A stretch of 64,000 nt of DNA from CAZHVS01 sp964536015 (GCA_964536015.1 CAZHVS010000007.1:106594-170593), one strand, 5' to 3'. Shown: positions 1 through 9,198, counted from the first letter of the stretch. Translations and numbers: made by a program. The notes: generated by a model from the letters alone, not told the origin.

Positions 1-177
1 TTAAACCAGTTCTGTTTCCATACTTTCTTCCATGGAACACTCCACATCATTCTTATCTTAAAATTAAATTTGTTCAAAGTTTATTTATGTTAATTCCATG
101 TGTAAAAATAAAAAAGTAATACGACTTTTGATACTTAAGTTTGTTAATTTTGGAATGTAAAATTTAAAGGAAAAAAA

Positions 178-429
178 ATGCAAGCATCTTTAGAAATAAG
201 TCTTTATCCTTTTGATGAAAACTACAAAAAAATAATTAAAGAATTTATTACAAAATTAAATTCAAAAAAGAAAAATCTTATAGTTGAAACAAACTTAATG
301 AGCACACAGATATTTGGTGACTATGATGAAATCATTTCTGTCCTTCAAAATGAAATGAAAGAACTTTTTCGAAATCACAAAGCCGTTTTTGTAATGAAAA
401 TTGTTGGCAAAAACCTGAAAGAAGAATAA
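178..429 (+). CDS. Thiamine-binding (YkoF/MTH1187-like) family protein
   Basis: This 83-residue protein matches the single-domain form of the YkoF/MTH1187 family, small ferredoxin-fold proteins that bind thiamine or its hydroxymethylpyrimidine moiety in the cytoplasm. Seen: an N-terminal strand with EISLYP (residues 6-11), and the hallmark segment TNLMSTQIFGDYD (about 38-50), followed by a helix and a last strand AVFVMKIVG. The length fits a single-domain member; Bacillus YkoF has two tandem copies. The ATG at 178 follows an AAAGGA ribosome site. The next gene starts 4 nt downstream, so the two may be co-transcribed, although a secreted FG-GAP protein suggests no shared function. Ligand binding is inferred from the family only. 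Confidence 0.75.
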   Translation: MQASLEISLYPFDENYKKIIKEFITKLNSKKKNLIVETNLMSTQIFGDYDEIISVLQNEMKELFRNHKAVFVMKIVGKNLKEE

Positions 430-433
430 TAAC

Positions 434-2437
434 ATGAAAAAAAAATTAATCTTAGCATTATTAATAATAACTTCTAACTCATACACTCAAAACTGGATTA
501 AAGTAGATTCCATTTTTGCACCATTTGGAGTTACAGTTCAAAATTTTTCTTGTCCTGCATTTGCAGATATGGATGCAGATGGTGATTATGACCTGTTCCT
601 TGGAAATATTAATGACAAAGTTGACTATTTCAAAAACATTGGGACAAAAACAAGTCCAAAATACTTGAAAGATACTACAATGCTTTATTCAATTTATTCA
701 GGTGGAATAATGGGTACGAATGCAGATTATCCAGCTTTAGTTGATTTGGATAAAGATGGCGATTTCGATCTTGCTATTGGTGGTTATAATGGAATTGTTT
801 ACTACAGAAACACAGGCGATTCATTACACGCAGTATGGGAGAAAGACACAGTTTTATTCTCATCTGTAAGTCCTCAAATTGGAACTGATCCAAAACCGAC
901 ATTTGCAGACCTTGATGGTGATGGCGACTTCGATTTAATTGTTGGAATTGGAGAATCCTTACTCGGTGGCCCAACACCGGGAATAACTATGGCTTTCAGA
1001 AATATTGGCACTAATACATCTCCAAATTTTGTTTTAGATAACGCTCTCGTTTCCGGAATACAAGATGTTGGCTTAAATTCTTATCCCACTTTTGCCGACC
1101 TCAATAACGATGGAGATCTTGACTTGTTAATTGGAAGAGATTTGCAAACTTTTATCTACTATCAAAATAATGGCACTCCAACTAATCCTGTTTGGGCATT
1201 AAACACTTCTTTATTTTACGGAGTGGAAAATTCCTCCTATTGGAAAGACCCGACTTTCTGCGATATTGATGGCAATGGTACTCTCGATTTAATCTATGGA
1301 ACTGATGCAGGAAAAGTATATTGCTATAAAAACACCGGAAGCATAACAGTACCTGCTTTTACTTATGATGCTAATTATTTTAACGTGATAAGACTCTCGG
1401 GGAATGCTTCAACCGTTTCATTTAATGATTTTGATAACGATGGCGATTACGACTTATTAAGTGGAATCTGGACAGGAAAATTTCAGTACTTCAAAAATAA
1501 CGGAACAAACTCAAACCCCATTTTCCAGTCGGCAACATCGTCTTTTACTAATTTAAACCCTGGCTCTTATTCCTCACCAATGTTTGTCGATATTGATAAT
1601 GATGGAGACATTGACATTGTATCAGGTGCTTTAAATGGAAAGTTATATTGCTACATCAACAGCAATGGTACATTTACCGCAAATTCAACTATTTTTTCAG
1701 CTATAAATGTTTCCGGTTTTAGTTATCCCGCTTTTGCGGATTTGGATAATGATGGAGACCTTGATTTATTAGTTGGAGCTGAGTATTCTTATAACTGTAA
1801 ATTCTTTTTAAATACTGGCAATAATACTTTTGCACAAAACGATACTCTTTTACAAGGAGTTACCTATGCAAGCAATTGCAGTCCTGTTTTTGTTGATATT
1901 GATAATGATGGTGATTACGATTTAGTTTATGGAAGATTGACAGGCAGTTTAGTTTATTATAAAAACATTGGGACTATATTTTCACCAGTATGGCAATTAA
2001 ACGATTCTTTATTCGCAGGAATTAAAGCCAAACAGAACTCTCATCCCGGTTTTGCAGATCTTGATGGTGATGGTAGAAAAGATTTAGTGCTTGGTGAATA
2101 TGATGGCAACTTTACTTATTATAAAAATATGTTTGCACCACTTGGAATTAAGAATAATAACGAAATTTTACCGTCTGGATTTGTTCTTTACCAGAATTAT
2201 CCCAATCCATTTAATCCAATTACGAATATTCAATATTCAATTAATAAAAATGAAAAAGTCTCTCTAAAAATTTTTGATGTACTTGGGAATGAAGTCTGTA
2301 TACTTGTAAATCAAGAACAAGCACCAGGGAAATATCAAATTGATTTTAATGCTTCAGAATTATCCAGTGGAATTTATTTTTACCAGTTAAATGCTGGAAA
2401 TAATTTGTTAACTAAAAAAATGGTTTTACAGAAATGA
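434..2437 (+). CDS. Secreted FG-GAP/VCBS repeat protein with T9SS sorting domain
   Basis: This 667-residue exported protein has a signal peptide (about residues 1-18, cleavage after TQN-like residues). Ten or so FG-GAP/VCBS repeats follow, each with a calcium-binding D-x-D-x-DGD-x-D loop such as DMDADGDYD, DLDGDGDFD and DIDNDGDID, spaced about 50-60 residues apart. These would form a beta-propeller-like shell. The last 80 or so residues are a type A T9SS C-terminal sorting domain: QNYPNPFNP, then IFDVLGNEV, then SSGIYFYQL and a KKMVLQK end. It is probably carried to the cell surface by the type IX system. Its stop overlaps the start of the next gene (ATGA), which points to translational coupling. 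Its ligand or role on the surface cannot be told from sequence. Confidence 0.88.
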   Translation: MKKKLILALLIITSNSYTQNWIKVDSIFAPFGVTVQNFSCPAFADMDADGDYDLFLGNINDKVDYFKNIGTKTSPKYLKDTTMLYSIYSGGIMGTNADYPALVDLDKDGDFDLAIGGYNGIVYYRNTGDSLHAVWEKDTVLFSSVSPQIGTDPKPTFADLDGDGDFDLIVGIGESLLGGPTPGITMAFRNIGTNTSPNFVLDNALVSGIQDVGLNSYPTFADLNNDGDLDLLIGRDLQTFIYYQNNGTPTNPVWALNTSLFYGVENSSYWKDPTFCDIDGNGTLDLIYGTDAGKVYCYKNTGSITVPAFTYDANYFNVIRLSGNASTVSFNDFDNDGDYDLLSGIWTGKFQYFKNNGTNSNPIFQSATSSFTNLNPGSYSSPMFVDIDNDGDIDIVSGALNGKLYCYINSNGTFTANSTIFSAINVSGFSYPAFADLDNDGDLDLLVGAEYSYNCKFFLNTGNNTFAQNDTLLQGVTYASNCSPVFVDIDNDGDYDLVYGRLTGSLVYYKNIGTIFSPVWQLNDSLFAGIKAKQNSHPGFADLDGDGRKDLVLGEYDGNFTYYKNMFAPLGIKNNNEILPSGFVLYQNYPNPFNPITNIQYSINKNEKVSLKIFDVLGNEVCILVNQEQAPGKYQIDFNASELSSGIYFYQLNAGNNLLTKKMVLQK

Positions 2438-4413
2438 AAAAAATTTTATTGCTCCTCAGTTTATTATCAATAAACTCTTTTTCACAAAATCTTCCTCATT
2501 ATTTGACTAATGAAGAAAAAGAATTATTGAAGACATACAATCCTCCAACTGAAAAACTTGGATGGGTAACTCCACCAACTAAATCGGTAAGAACTATGGC
2601 TGAGTGGGAAGAACTTGAAGGTGTATTAATAACCTGGACTTCATACACTTCCATATTAAGACAAATTGTTGATTACGCACAGGAAGAAGGACTTGTTTAT
2701 ATTGTTTGCAGCGATTCAAACAGTGTAAAAACTTATTTGCAAAGTGGCGGTGTCCCAATAGTCAATCTTAAATTTATAATTGCATCATACAATTCTGTCT
2801 GGTGCAGAGATTACGGTCCATGGTATGTTTACTCCGACATAGCAGATAGTGCATACATAATTGATTGGATTTACAATCGTCCTCGTCCACTTGACGATTT
2901 AATTCCCGGTATTGTTGCTAACTTAAAAAATATTCCTTTATACCAAATGACACAATCACCTTATAACTTTACTGCTACTGGTGGAAATTTTATGACTGAT
3001 GGCAATGGAACAGGATTTTCTTCTAAATTAATCTTAACTGAAAACCCATCAAAAACAGAAACCGAAATTGATACGATGTTGAGGAAGTTTATGGGAATTA
3101 ATCGCTATATAAAATTTGAAACTCTTCCTTATGATCAGATTCATCACATTGATATGCACATGAAATTGCTTGATGAAGAGACTATACTTGTTGGTCAATA
3201 TCCGGCGGGAGTTGCTGATGGTCCACAGATTGAAACCAATCTACAATACTTATTAAACAATTTTCAAACCTGTTATGGCAAACCTTACAAAGTAGTACGC
3301 ATACCAATGCCACCAGACGCACAGGGAAGATACCCTAATAATAGCGGCGATTACAGAACATTCACAAATTCTTTAATAATGAATAAAACAATCATCGTCC
3401 CAACTTACGAAGTTAGATATGATACAACTGCACTTCGTATTTACCGCGAAGCGATGCCCGGTTACAATGTTGTTGGGATAAACTCAAACAGCATTATTAC
3501 AGCCCTTGGAGCTATTCATTGCATTACAAAAGAACTTGGTGTTAATGAACCTATTTTCATTTCTCATTCAACAATAAGAAGTGTTGTTAACACAAATAAT
3601 CCTTTTGAAGTTAAGGCCTTTATAAAAACAAGAACCGGAATTTCCAATGCAAAACTTTTTTGGTCTGTTGATACTTCACAGGGATTTAACCAGATTTTAA
3701 TGACACAGGTTCAACCAGATACCTTTGCTGCTAATATTCCTGTTCAATCAAACGGAGTAAAGGTATTTTACTACATAACTGCTCAAAGCAATTCAGGAAG
3801 AGTAGTAAAAAAACCTTTAACTGCTCCACAAGGTAACTACCAGTTTATAGTTGATGGCTATGTACCGGCTGAGCTGGTCTCATTTTATGCAATTCAAAAT
3901 GGTAATAAAATAGAATTAAAATGGTTAACGACCAGCGAAAAAAATAATCGCGGCTTTGAAATACAAAAATTTTTTAATGACTGGAAAACAATCGGCTTTA
4001 TTAATGGCAACGGAACATCAACTGAGATTTCCAATTATAAATACTGTGATGATAAACCTCTCAAAGGGAAAAATATTTACAGATTAAAACAAATTGATTT
4101 TAACGGAACATCAACAATTTCAGATATAGTGGAAGCATCATTTACACCTTTACAATTTTCACTCGAACAGAATTATCCTAATCCATTTAATCCAGTAACT
4201 ATTATCAAATATTCAATTCCTGTTAAACAATTTGTAGAACTAAAAATCTTTAATGCACTAGGAAATGAAGTCGCCCGACTTGTGAGCGAAGAGAAAGATG
4301 CGGGAAGTTATTCAGTATCGTTTAATGCTGCTGCTTTTTCATCTGGAATTTATTACTACAAATTAACTTCTAATTTTTTTACCAGCACAAAAAAAATGGT
4401 TCTCATAAAGTAA
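2434..4413 (+). CDS. Secreted peptidylarginine deiminase-like enzyme with T9SS sorting domain
   Basis: The 659-residue protein is a PAD_porph/agmatine deiminase-family guanidino hydrolase with a signal peptide (residues 1-18) and a type A T9SS tail (QNYPNPFNP, then SSGIYYYKL and KKMVLIK). Likely catalytic residues are visible: Asp126 in WCRDYGPW, His238 and Asp240 in HHIDMH, and Cys363 in GAIHCITKEL. Cytoplasmic agmatine deiminases usually have FNAWGG after the first motif. This protein instead has YNRPRPLDD (Arg149, Arg151), as I recall for the Porphyromonas gingivalis enzyme PPAD, where the two arginines read a C-terminal Arg carboxylate. It may therefore citrullinate peptides outside the cell. 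Between catalytic domain and tail lies an Ig-like region (about 370-560). It overlaps the upstream FG-GAP gene by 4 nt. Agmatine deiminase activity is the main alternative. Confidence 0.82.
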   Translation: MKKILLLLSLLSINSFSQNLPHYLTNEEKELLKTYNPPTEKLGWVTPPTKSVRTMAEWEELEGVLITWTSYTSILRQIVDYAQEEGLVYIVCSDSNSVKTYLQSGGVPIVNLKFIIASYNSVWCRDYGPWYVYSDIADSAYIIDWIYNRPRPLDDLIPGIVANLKNIPLYQMTQSPYNFTATGGNFMTDGNGTGFSSKLILTENPSKTETEIDTMLRKFMGINRYIKFETLPYDQIHHIDMHMKLLDEETILVGQYPAGVADGPQIETNLQYLLNNFQTCYGKPYKVVRIPMPPDAQGRYPNNSGDYRTFTNSLIMNKTIIVPTYEVRYDTTALRIYREAMPGYNVVGINSNSIITALGAIHCITKELGVNEPIFISHSTIRSVVNTNNPFEVKAFIKTRTGISNAKLFWSVDTSQGFNQILMTQVQPDTFAANIPVQSNGVKVFYYITAQSNSGRVVKKPLTAPQGNYQFIVDGYVPAELVSFYAIQNGNKIELKWLTTSEKNNRGFEIQKFFNDWKTIGFINGNGTSTEISNYKYCDDKPLKGKNIYRLKQIDFNGTSTISDIVEASFTPLQFSLEQNYPNPFNPVTIIKYSIPVKQFVELKIFNALGNEVARLVSEEKDAGSYSVSFNAAAFSSGIYYYKLTSNFFTSTKKMVLIK

Positions 4414-4473
4414 TGAGGACCATTAAACCTTTTAATAGTCTTTAAGGTCTAAATAAAGAACGAGGATTATTTT

Positions 4474-7275
4474 ATGAAAAAAATTTTTTTAGCTTTATTT
4501 ATTTCAATAGCTTCTTTTTCATTATTCGCACAGACCTATACTGTTAAAGGTATTGTGAAAGATAAAGACGATAATACTTCTCTTCCACAAGCAAGTATTT
4601 TACTGAAAGATATTTTATCGAGTGAAAAACCTCTGGTATCAATCAGTGAAAAAAACGGCAACTTTACTTTTTACAGTGTACCAAAAGGGACTTATTTGCT
4701 TGAAGCTTCATACATAGGTTATGAAAAATTTTTTGATACCATAAGAGTCTTCAAACAAAATATTGATTTTTTGATTATCTACTTAAAGAAAAGTTTTGTA
4801 CAGATGCAGCAGGTTGAAATTGTTGATAAAATAATTCCTGTTGAACAACGTGAAGACACAATTCAATTCACCGCAAAAGGATTCAGAACAAGCAAAGATG
4901 CTAATGCCGAAGAGTTGATTACTAAAATTCCGGGAATTCAAAAAGAAGATGGAAAGATTAAAACGCAGGGAGAAGAAATTCGACAGGTGCTTGTTGACGG
5001 TAAACAATTTTTTGGTGATGATCCAATGATTGCTTTAAGAAATTTACCTGCAGAGATGATTGATAAAATTCAGATTTACGATAGAGGAAGCGAACAATCC
5101 CAGTTTACCGGTTTTGATGATGGACAAACTTCTAAAACTATAAACATCATAACACGCGGTGATAGAAAGAGCGGACAATTCGGCAAACTTTATGCGGGTT
5201 ACGGAACTGAAGAAAGATTTTTATCAGGTGGAAATTTAAATCACTTTGAAGGAGAACAAAGAATTTCCTTAATTGGTCTGATGAATAACATCAACCAGCA
5301 AAACTTTTCGTTGCAGGATTTACTTGGTGTAAATACTTCTCAAAGAAGTGGAAGATTTATGAGTATGATGCAATCAATGGGACGAAGAGGCGGCGGTAAT
5401 TTTGGCGGAGGTGATTTCAATAACTTCCGCGTCGATGCACAAAGCGGAAATACGAACACGTATTCAATAGGAATTAACTACATGGATATGTGGAGCAAAG
5501 ATATTACGGTGAACGGAAGCTATTTCTTCAATCATCAAAAAAACTCTGATGATGAAATTCTTAATCGTGAGTATTTTTCAAGTACAGGTTTAAACCAATT
5601 CTATGACGAAAACTCTTTCTCATCATCAAAAAACTATAACCACAGGTTTAATCTAAAAATTGATTACAACCTTGATACTTTAAACTCGTTTACATTGCAG
5701 CCAAGATTCAGTTACCAGGACAATTCCGCAAGAGAAAATTATTTCGGAATAAATTATTACACAGGCAACAGAACAATAAGTTCATCAAACAACAAAACAT
5801 CTAACGACAGAAACGGGTTTAATTTTTCAAACGAATTTTTATTCAGACACAGATTTGATTTACCCGGAAGAACTTTTTCTATCGGAATTAATAATACTAT
5901 TACAAACAGGAAAACAGACAGAACAAATTATTCTTTAAGCAGTTATTACCAGAATATGGTATCGACTGATACTTCAGACCAAATTTCAGATCAACTTGTA
6001 AACGGTTTTAGTGTATCTCCAAATATTGCTTATACAGAACCAGCCGGAGACAATGCACAAATTATGGTTAACTTTACGGCAAATTATAATAATAACCACA
6101 GCGATAAAAACACCTTTAATTTTAATCCTATGACGGGCACTTACAATTTGAGCGATACGCTTCAGACAAATAAATATGAAAATAATTTCTTTACTTTAAG
6201 AGGTGGTTTATCGTACAGGTACAGGACAGAAATTACTAATTTAAGTCTAGGAATTTCTTATCAGCAATCTAATTTAAATGGTTCGCAAACTTTTCCTTAC
6301 AGTTACAAAGTTGACAGAACTTTTTATAACTTTCTTCCAAATGCACGTTTAACTTTAAGATTTGGTTGGACAACAAATCTTCGTTTCAATTACAACACAA
6401 GTGTAGATGCTCCTTCAATTAGTCAATTGCAAAATACTATTGATAACAGCAACCCACTTTTCTTAAAAACAGGTAATCAGGATCTAAACGAAGAGTACTC
6501 ACACAGGTTATCAGTCCAGTATATGACCACAAACTTTGAAACAGGTTCCACCTTTTTTGCAATGGCTTTTGCTAATTACACAAACAACTATATTGGCAAT
6601 TACACTGTGAATGCTTATTCAGATACACTTCTTCCATCGGGAATATTTTTAAAAAGAGGAACACAGTTAACTTATCCTGTTAATTATGATAAATCTTTTT
6701 CAATACGGGGTTTTTTAAATACAGGTTTTCCAATCTCCTGGCTGATGTGTAACTTAAATTTATTTTCATCATTTAGTTTTAGCAGAACGCCGGGACAAAT
6801 TAATAAGCAATCAAGTATCTCTAAAACTTATGCTTTTAGCGAAGGAGTTTTTCTTGTAAGCAATATTAGCGAAAATATTGATTTCAGAATAACTTATACG
6901 CCAACTTATAATTTTACAAAAAATAATGTACAGACAAATTCCAAGAATGAATATCTTGTGCATAATGGTTTTGCAAGTTTGTATCTTACTGTTTATGAGG
7001 GTATTTTTATAAAAAGTGATTTTACATACTACAACAATCCCGGGCTTGGCAGCGGCATTAAACAAAGATACTACTTATTAAATGCAGGAATAGGGACAAA
7101 ACTTTTTGCCAACGATGTGGGTGAAATTAAGTTTGAAGTATTTGATTTACTTAACCAGAACGAAAGTCTGAACAAAACAATTACAGAGACATATATTGAA
7201 GAGAAGAACAATAAAGTATTACAAAGGTATTATCTGCTGACCTTCACATATAATATGCGTTTTTTCGGAGAATAA
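4474..7275 (+). CDS. Outer-membrane beta-barrel protein, TonB-receptor-like, with carboxypeptidase-like N-terminal domain
   Basis: This 933-residue outer-membrane protein begins with a signal peptide (about 1-20, ending FAQ). A carboxypeptidase D regulatory-like domain follows (about 22-105; YTVKGIVKDKDDN start). A plug-like segment (about 125-235) contains AEELITKIPGIQKEDGKI and VLVDGKQFFGDDP. The rest is a long beta-barrel rich in aromatic and Asn/Ser strands, as in the OMP_b-brl_3 group of Bacteroidota. A Gly-rich loop (RRGGGNFGGGDF) lies near residue 310. It may import or sense a large substrate, but no classic TonB box or SusD partner is seen. A GAGGA ribosome site precedes the ATG. It follows the deiminase gene by 60 nt and could be read with it. 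Confidence 0.8.
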   Translation: MKKIFLALFISIASFSLFAQTYTVKGIVKDKDDNTSLPQASILLKDILSSEKPLVSISEKNGNFTFYSVPKGTYLLEASYIGYEKFFDTIRVFKQNIDFLIIYLKKSFVQMQQVEIVDKIIPVEQREDTIQFTAKGFRTSKDANAEELITKIPGIQKEDGKIKTQGEEIRQVLVDGKQFFGDDPMIALRNLPAEMIDKIQIYDRGSEQSQFTGFDDGQTSKTINIITRGDRKSGQFGKLYAGYGTEERFLSGGNLNHFEGEQRISLIGLMNNINQQNFSLQDLLGVNTSQRSGRFMSMMQSMGRRGGGNFGGGDFNNFRVDAQSGNTNTYSIGINYMDMWSKDITVNGSYFFNHQKNSDDEILNREYFSSTGLNQFYDENSFSSSKNYNHRFNLKIDYNLDTLNSFTLQPRFSYQDNSARENYFGINYYTGNRTISSSNNKTSNDRNGFNFSNEFLFRHRFDLPGRTFSIGINNTITNRKTDRTNYSLSSYYQNMVSTDTSDQISDQLVNGFSVSPNIAYTEPAGDNAQIMVNFTANYNNNHSDKNTFNFNPMTGTYNLSDTLQTNKYENNFFTLRGGLSYRYRTEITNLSLGISYQQSNLNGSQTFPYSYKVDRTFYNFLPNARLTLRFGWTTNLRFNYNTSVDAPSISQLQNTIDNSNPLFLKTGNQDLNEEYSHRLSVQYMTTNFETGSTFFAMAFANYTNNYIGNYTVNAYSDTLLPSGIFLKRGTQLTYPVNYDKSFSIRGFLNTGFPISWLMCNLNLFSSFSFSRTPGQINKQSSISKTYAFSEGVFLVSNISENIDFRITYTPTYNFTKNNVQTNSKNEYLVHNGFASLYLTVYEGIFIKSDFTYYNNPGLGSGIKQRYYLLNAGIGTKLFANDVGEIKFEVFDLLNQNESLNKTITETYIEEKNNKVLQRYYLLTFTYNMRFFGE

Positions 7276-7745
7276 ACTGAACTAAAAATATTCCAGAAAC
7301 TTTAAGAAAAGTAAATTGGAAGAGAAAATGACGGGGTAAAAATTCACATTATTAAGAATAAATCTTGTCTTCCAAATTTTACTTGAAAAAACATTTGGAA
7401 AAGATATTTAGCTTTATTTAAGTTAGTGGTGCAGTTGTGAGTTAATACTGTTTTGAACTGGTTGTTAACAGAACCACTACCTCAGACTTGCCTGATCCCT
7501 GCTGCTGAGGTAAGATTATTGAAATTATTTTTAATTATGTTATTAAAATTTAAACAGCATCTATCATAAAAAGATGCTATTAATAAACAAAATATCAACT
7601 TTTTAATTTGAATAAATGCCCCTAATTATAAAGAGGAATAGATTGTTGCACAATACTTCATTCTTTTTCATCTTTAAAATTTTCCAACGATTATTGTTTA
7701 AGCGATACTAATAAAGCAATTTTTATAAAATCAAAAGGATAAGTT
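7276..7745. other. Non-coding stretch with inverted repeats
   Basis: This 470-bp gap has no convincing reading frame. It contains an inverted repeat CTTCCAAAT/ATTTGGAA at about 7369-7400. A compact folded block follows at 7423-7512: an outer stem TAGTGGT (7424-7430) with ACCACTA (7473-7479), an inner stem GTTAA (7441-7445) with TTAAC (7465-7469), and then a second stem TACCTCAG (7478-7485) with CTGAGGTA (7505-7512). Neither stem ends in a T-run, so they are not simple terminators. They could be a small RNA or a leader for the gene at 7746. No known RNA family was recognised. Confidence 0.5.
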
Positions 7746-8531
7746 ATGGCTGCAGTTACTTTAACAGAAACTCTTAAAGATGAGTATAATAATCTTTTTA
7801 ATACCTGCATTATTACTGCTTCAAAAGCCAGTACTGTTGAATCTATCATTAATAATATAAAAAACAACAAATCACGCTACGAAGCAGTTTCAAACTTATT
7901 AAACATTCCATGGTACTTTATAGCGGTTATTCATAATATGGAATCATCACTTAATTTCACCAAGCATTTACATAACGGCGATCCTCTTACGGGAAGGACA
8001 ACACATGTGCCAGCAGGAAGACCAAAGACCGGTAACCCTCCTTTTTCGTGGGAAGATAGCGCTTCTGATGCTTTACAAATGATGAACCTTCATACATGGG
8101 ATAACTGGTCGCTTGCAGGACTTTTATACAAACTTGAAGCTTATAACGGCTGGGGTTACAGGACAAAACATCCGCATGTATTATCTCCCTATCTCTGGAG
8201 TTTTTCTAATCATTATACAAAAGGGAAATACATAGCAGACGGAACTTGGTCTGAAACTGCAGTTTCAGGTCAATGCGGTACCGCAGTTATACTAAGAAGA
8301 ATGGTTGAACTGGGAGAAATAAATATTCAACAAGCTGTTACCGCAGCAACCAAAAAAGAACCTGTACTAAAATATTCTTCAAAGAAAATTGCTTATGGAG
8401 AAGAACTTCAGATTTTCTTAAACAAGTTCCCAGATATTTTTGTAAAAGTTGATGGAGTACCCGGAGAAAAAACATCAGATGCAGTTAAACAAGTTTTCGG
8501 CTTCTATTTAGAAGGAGACCCAAGAGCGTAA
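7746..8531 (+). CDS. Lysozyme-like protein with C-terminal peptidoglycan-binding-like segment
   Basis: The 261-residue protein resembles a family of predicted lysozyme-like hydrolases that I recall from cyanobacteria and other bacteria. Seen: IPWYFIAVIHNMESSLNF (about 56-73), with a Glu where lysozyme-fold enzymes place the catalytic acid; HLHNGDPLTGRT (about 76-87); VPAGRP; and LEAYNGWGYR (about 134-143). The C-terminal end, VDGVPGEKTSDAVKQVFG, resembles a peptidoglycan-binding-domain ending. No signal peptide or transmembrane segment is visible, which is odd for a wall hydrolase; it may leave by another route or act on lysis. It stands alone, with a 470-bp non-coding stretch upstream. The hydrolase call is by family resemblance only. 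Confidence 0.65.
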   Translation: MAAVTLTETLKDEYNNLFNTCIITASKASTVESIINNIKNNKSRYEAVSNLLNIPWYFIAVIHNMESSLNFTKHLHNGDPLTGRTTHVPAGRPKTGNPPFSWEDSASDALQMMNLHTWDNWSLAGLLYKLEAYNGWGYRTKHPHVLSPYLWSFSNHYTKGKYIADGTWSETAVSGQCGTAVILRRMVELGEINIQQAVTAATKKEPVLKYSSKKIAYGEELQIFLNKFPDIFVKVDGVPGEKTSDAVKQVFGFYLEGDPRA

Positions 8532-8579
8532 GTAGATATTGGATTTATTTTTCTAATTTGATTTTCAATTACTAAAAAA

Positions 8580-8609
8580 ACTCCTGCAGTATTAATTTAC
8601 GGCAGGAGT
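8580..8609 (-). terminator. Intrinsic terminator for the DUF1858/DUF6132-type pair
   Basis: An 8-bp stem, ACTCCTGC (8580-8587) with GCAGGAGT (8602-8609), is followed on the minus strand by a run of T (the A-run just below 8580). This fits a terminator for the minus-strand gene ending at 8636. The stem may also stop the plus-strand gene at 8531, but no T-run follows on that side. Confidence 0.75.
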
Positions 8610-8635
8610 GAAGTTAATTACAGTTGAATATTTGT

Positions 8636-8851
8636 TTATACTGTTTTTGCCATCTCATTCATTTCATCGACAAAATTTTGAATTGCATTATCATCAAAAT
8701 TTTTTTCTTTGGCAGCAGTTTCAAGTGTTCCCCACGCTGGTTCTCCGCATCTTAAACAACGGATTCCTTTCTGCATTAAGTATTCAACTGCAAAAGGATA
8801 ATCGTTTACAAGGTCTTCAATAAGTATGTCTTTAGTTATTACTGTTTTCAT
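8636..8851 (-). CDS. DUF1858 domain protein
   Basis: This 71-residue protein matches the DUF1858 family, small cytoplasmic helical proteins often found alone or joined to redox or hybrid-cluster proteins. Seen: MKTVITKDILIEDLVNDYP, then EYLMQKGIRCLRCGEPAWGT, with the paired Cys-x-x-Cys typical of the family, then a final helix. The longer open frame runs up to 8905, but the ATG at 8851 is preferred: an AGAAGG ribosome site sits just upstream and the family starts there. The start overlaps the end of the upstream membrane-protein gene by 20 nt, so the two form a pair. The molecular function of the domain is unknown; the two Cys suggest metal or disulfide chemistry. Confidence 0.82.
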   Translation of the reverse strand: MKTVITKDILIEDLVNDYPFAVEYLMQKGIRCLRCGEPAWGTLETAAKEKNFDDNAIQNFVDEMNEMAKTV

Positions 8852-9044
8852 TTTCTGCCTTCTTTTTCTTTCCCGGTAATATCCAGATTGCCCCAACAGC
8901 CGCACCGTAAAGAGTGCTTATAATCGGGTTGCTCTGTATAGGACAGCTTCCGCTTCTGCATCCAATAAAATAGTAATATGCATATCCAAGTACAGCGCCA
9001 AAAATTACAGGGAAAACTTTTAATAACTTTTTATTCTTTATCAT
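8832..9044 (-). CDS. Small DUF6132-like membrane protein
   Basis: A 70-residue inner-membrane protein with two transmembrane helices (about 7-27 and 41-57) separated by the conserved stretch GCRSGSCPIQSNP. This signature matches small membrane proteins labelled DUF6132 in Bacteroidota, often encoded near rhodanese, thioredoxin or other sulfur/redox proteins. Here it is paired with a DUF1858 protein, which overlaps its 3-prime end. The tail is Lys-rich (KKKKAENENS). A role in thiol or metal handling is inferred from the Cys pair and context only. Confidence 0.7.
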   Translation of the reverse strand: MIKNKKLLKVFPVIFGAVLGYAYYYFIGCRSGSCPIQSNPIISTLYGAAVGAIWILPGKKKKAENENSNN

Positions 9045-9198
9045 CTTACTTTTATTTTTTGCTGGTTTGATGAGAAAAATCTTTTAAGGATTCTCTCTTT
9101 TTCCCCTGCCAAAATAAAATATTTGCCTTGACTTTGTAAAGTGAAATTTCAATTTTGGCAACTGTAAATAAGGTTAATCTTTATACAAAGGAATAAAT

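Noticed and set aside
1..51. Possible minus-strand gene beginning near 51 and leaving the window
   Set aside because: Only about 16 codons are visible, unusually rich in Trp (MMWSVPWKKVWKQN), and nothing supports the frame.
2434..4413. Plain cytoplasmic agmatine deiminase
   Set aside because: It has a signal peptide and T9SS tail and lacks the FNAWGG segment, so the PPAD-like name fits better, though agmatine activity cannot be excluded.
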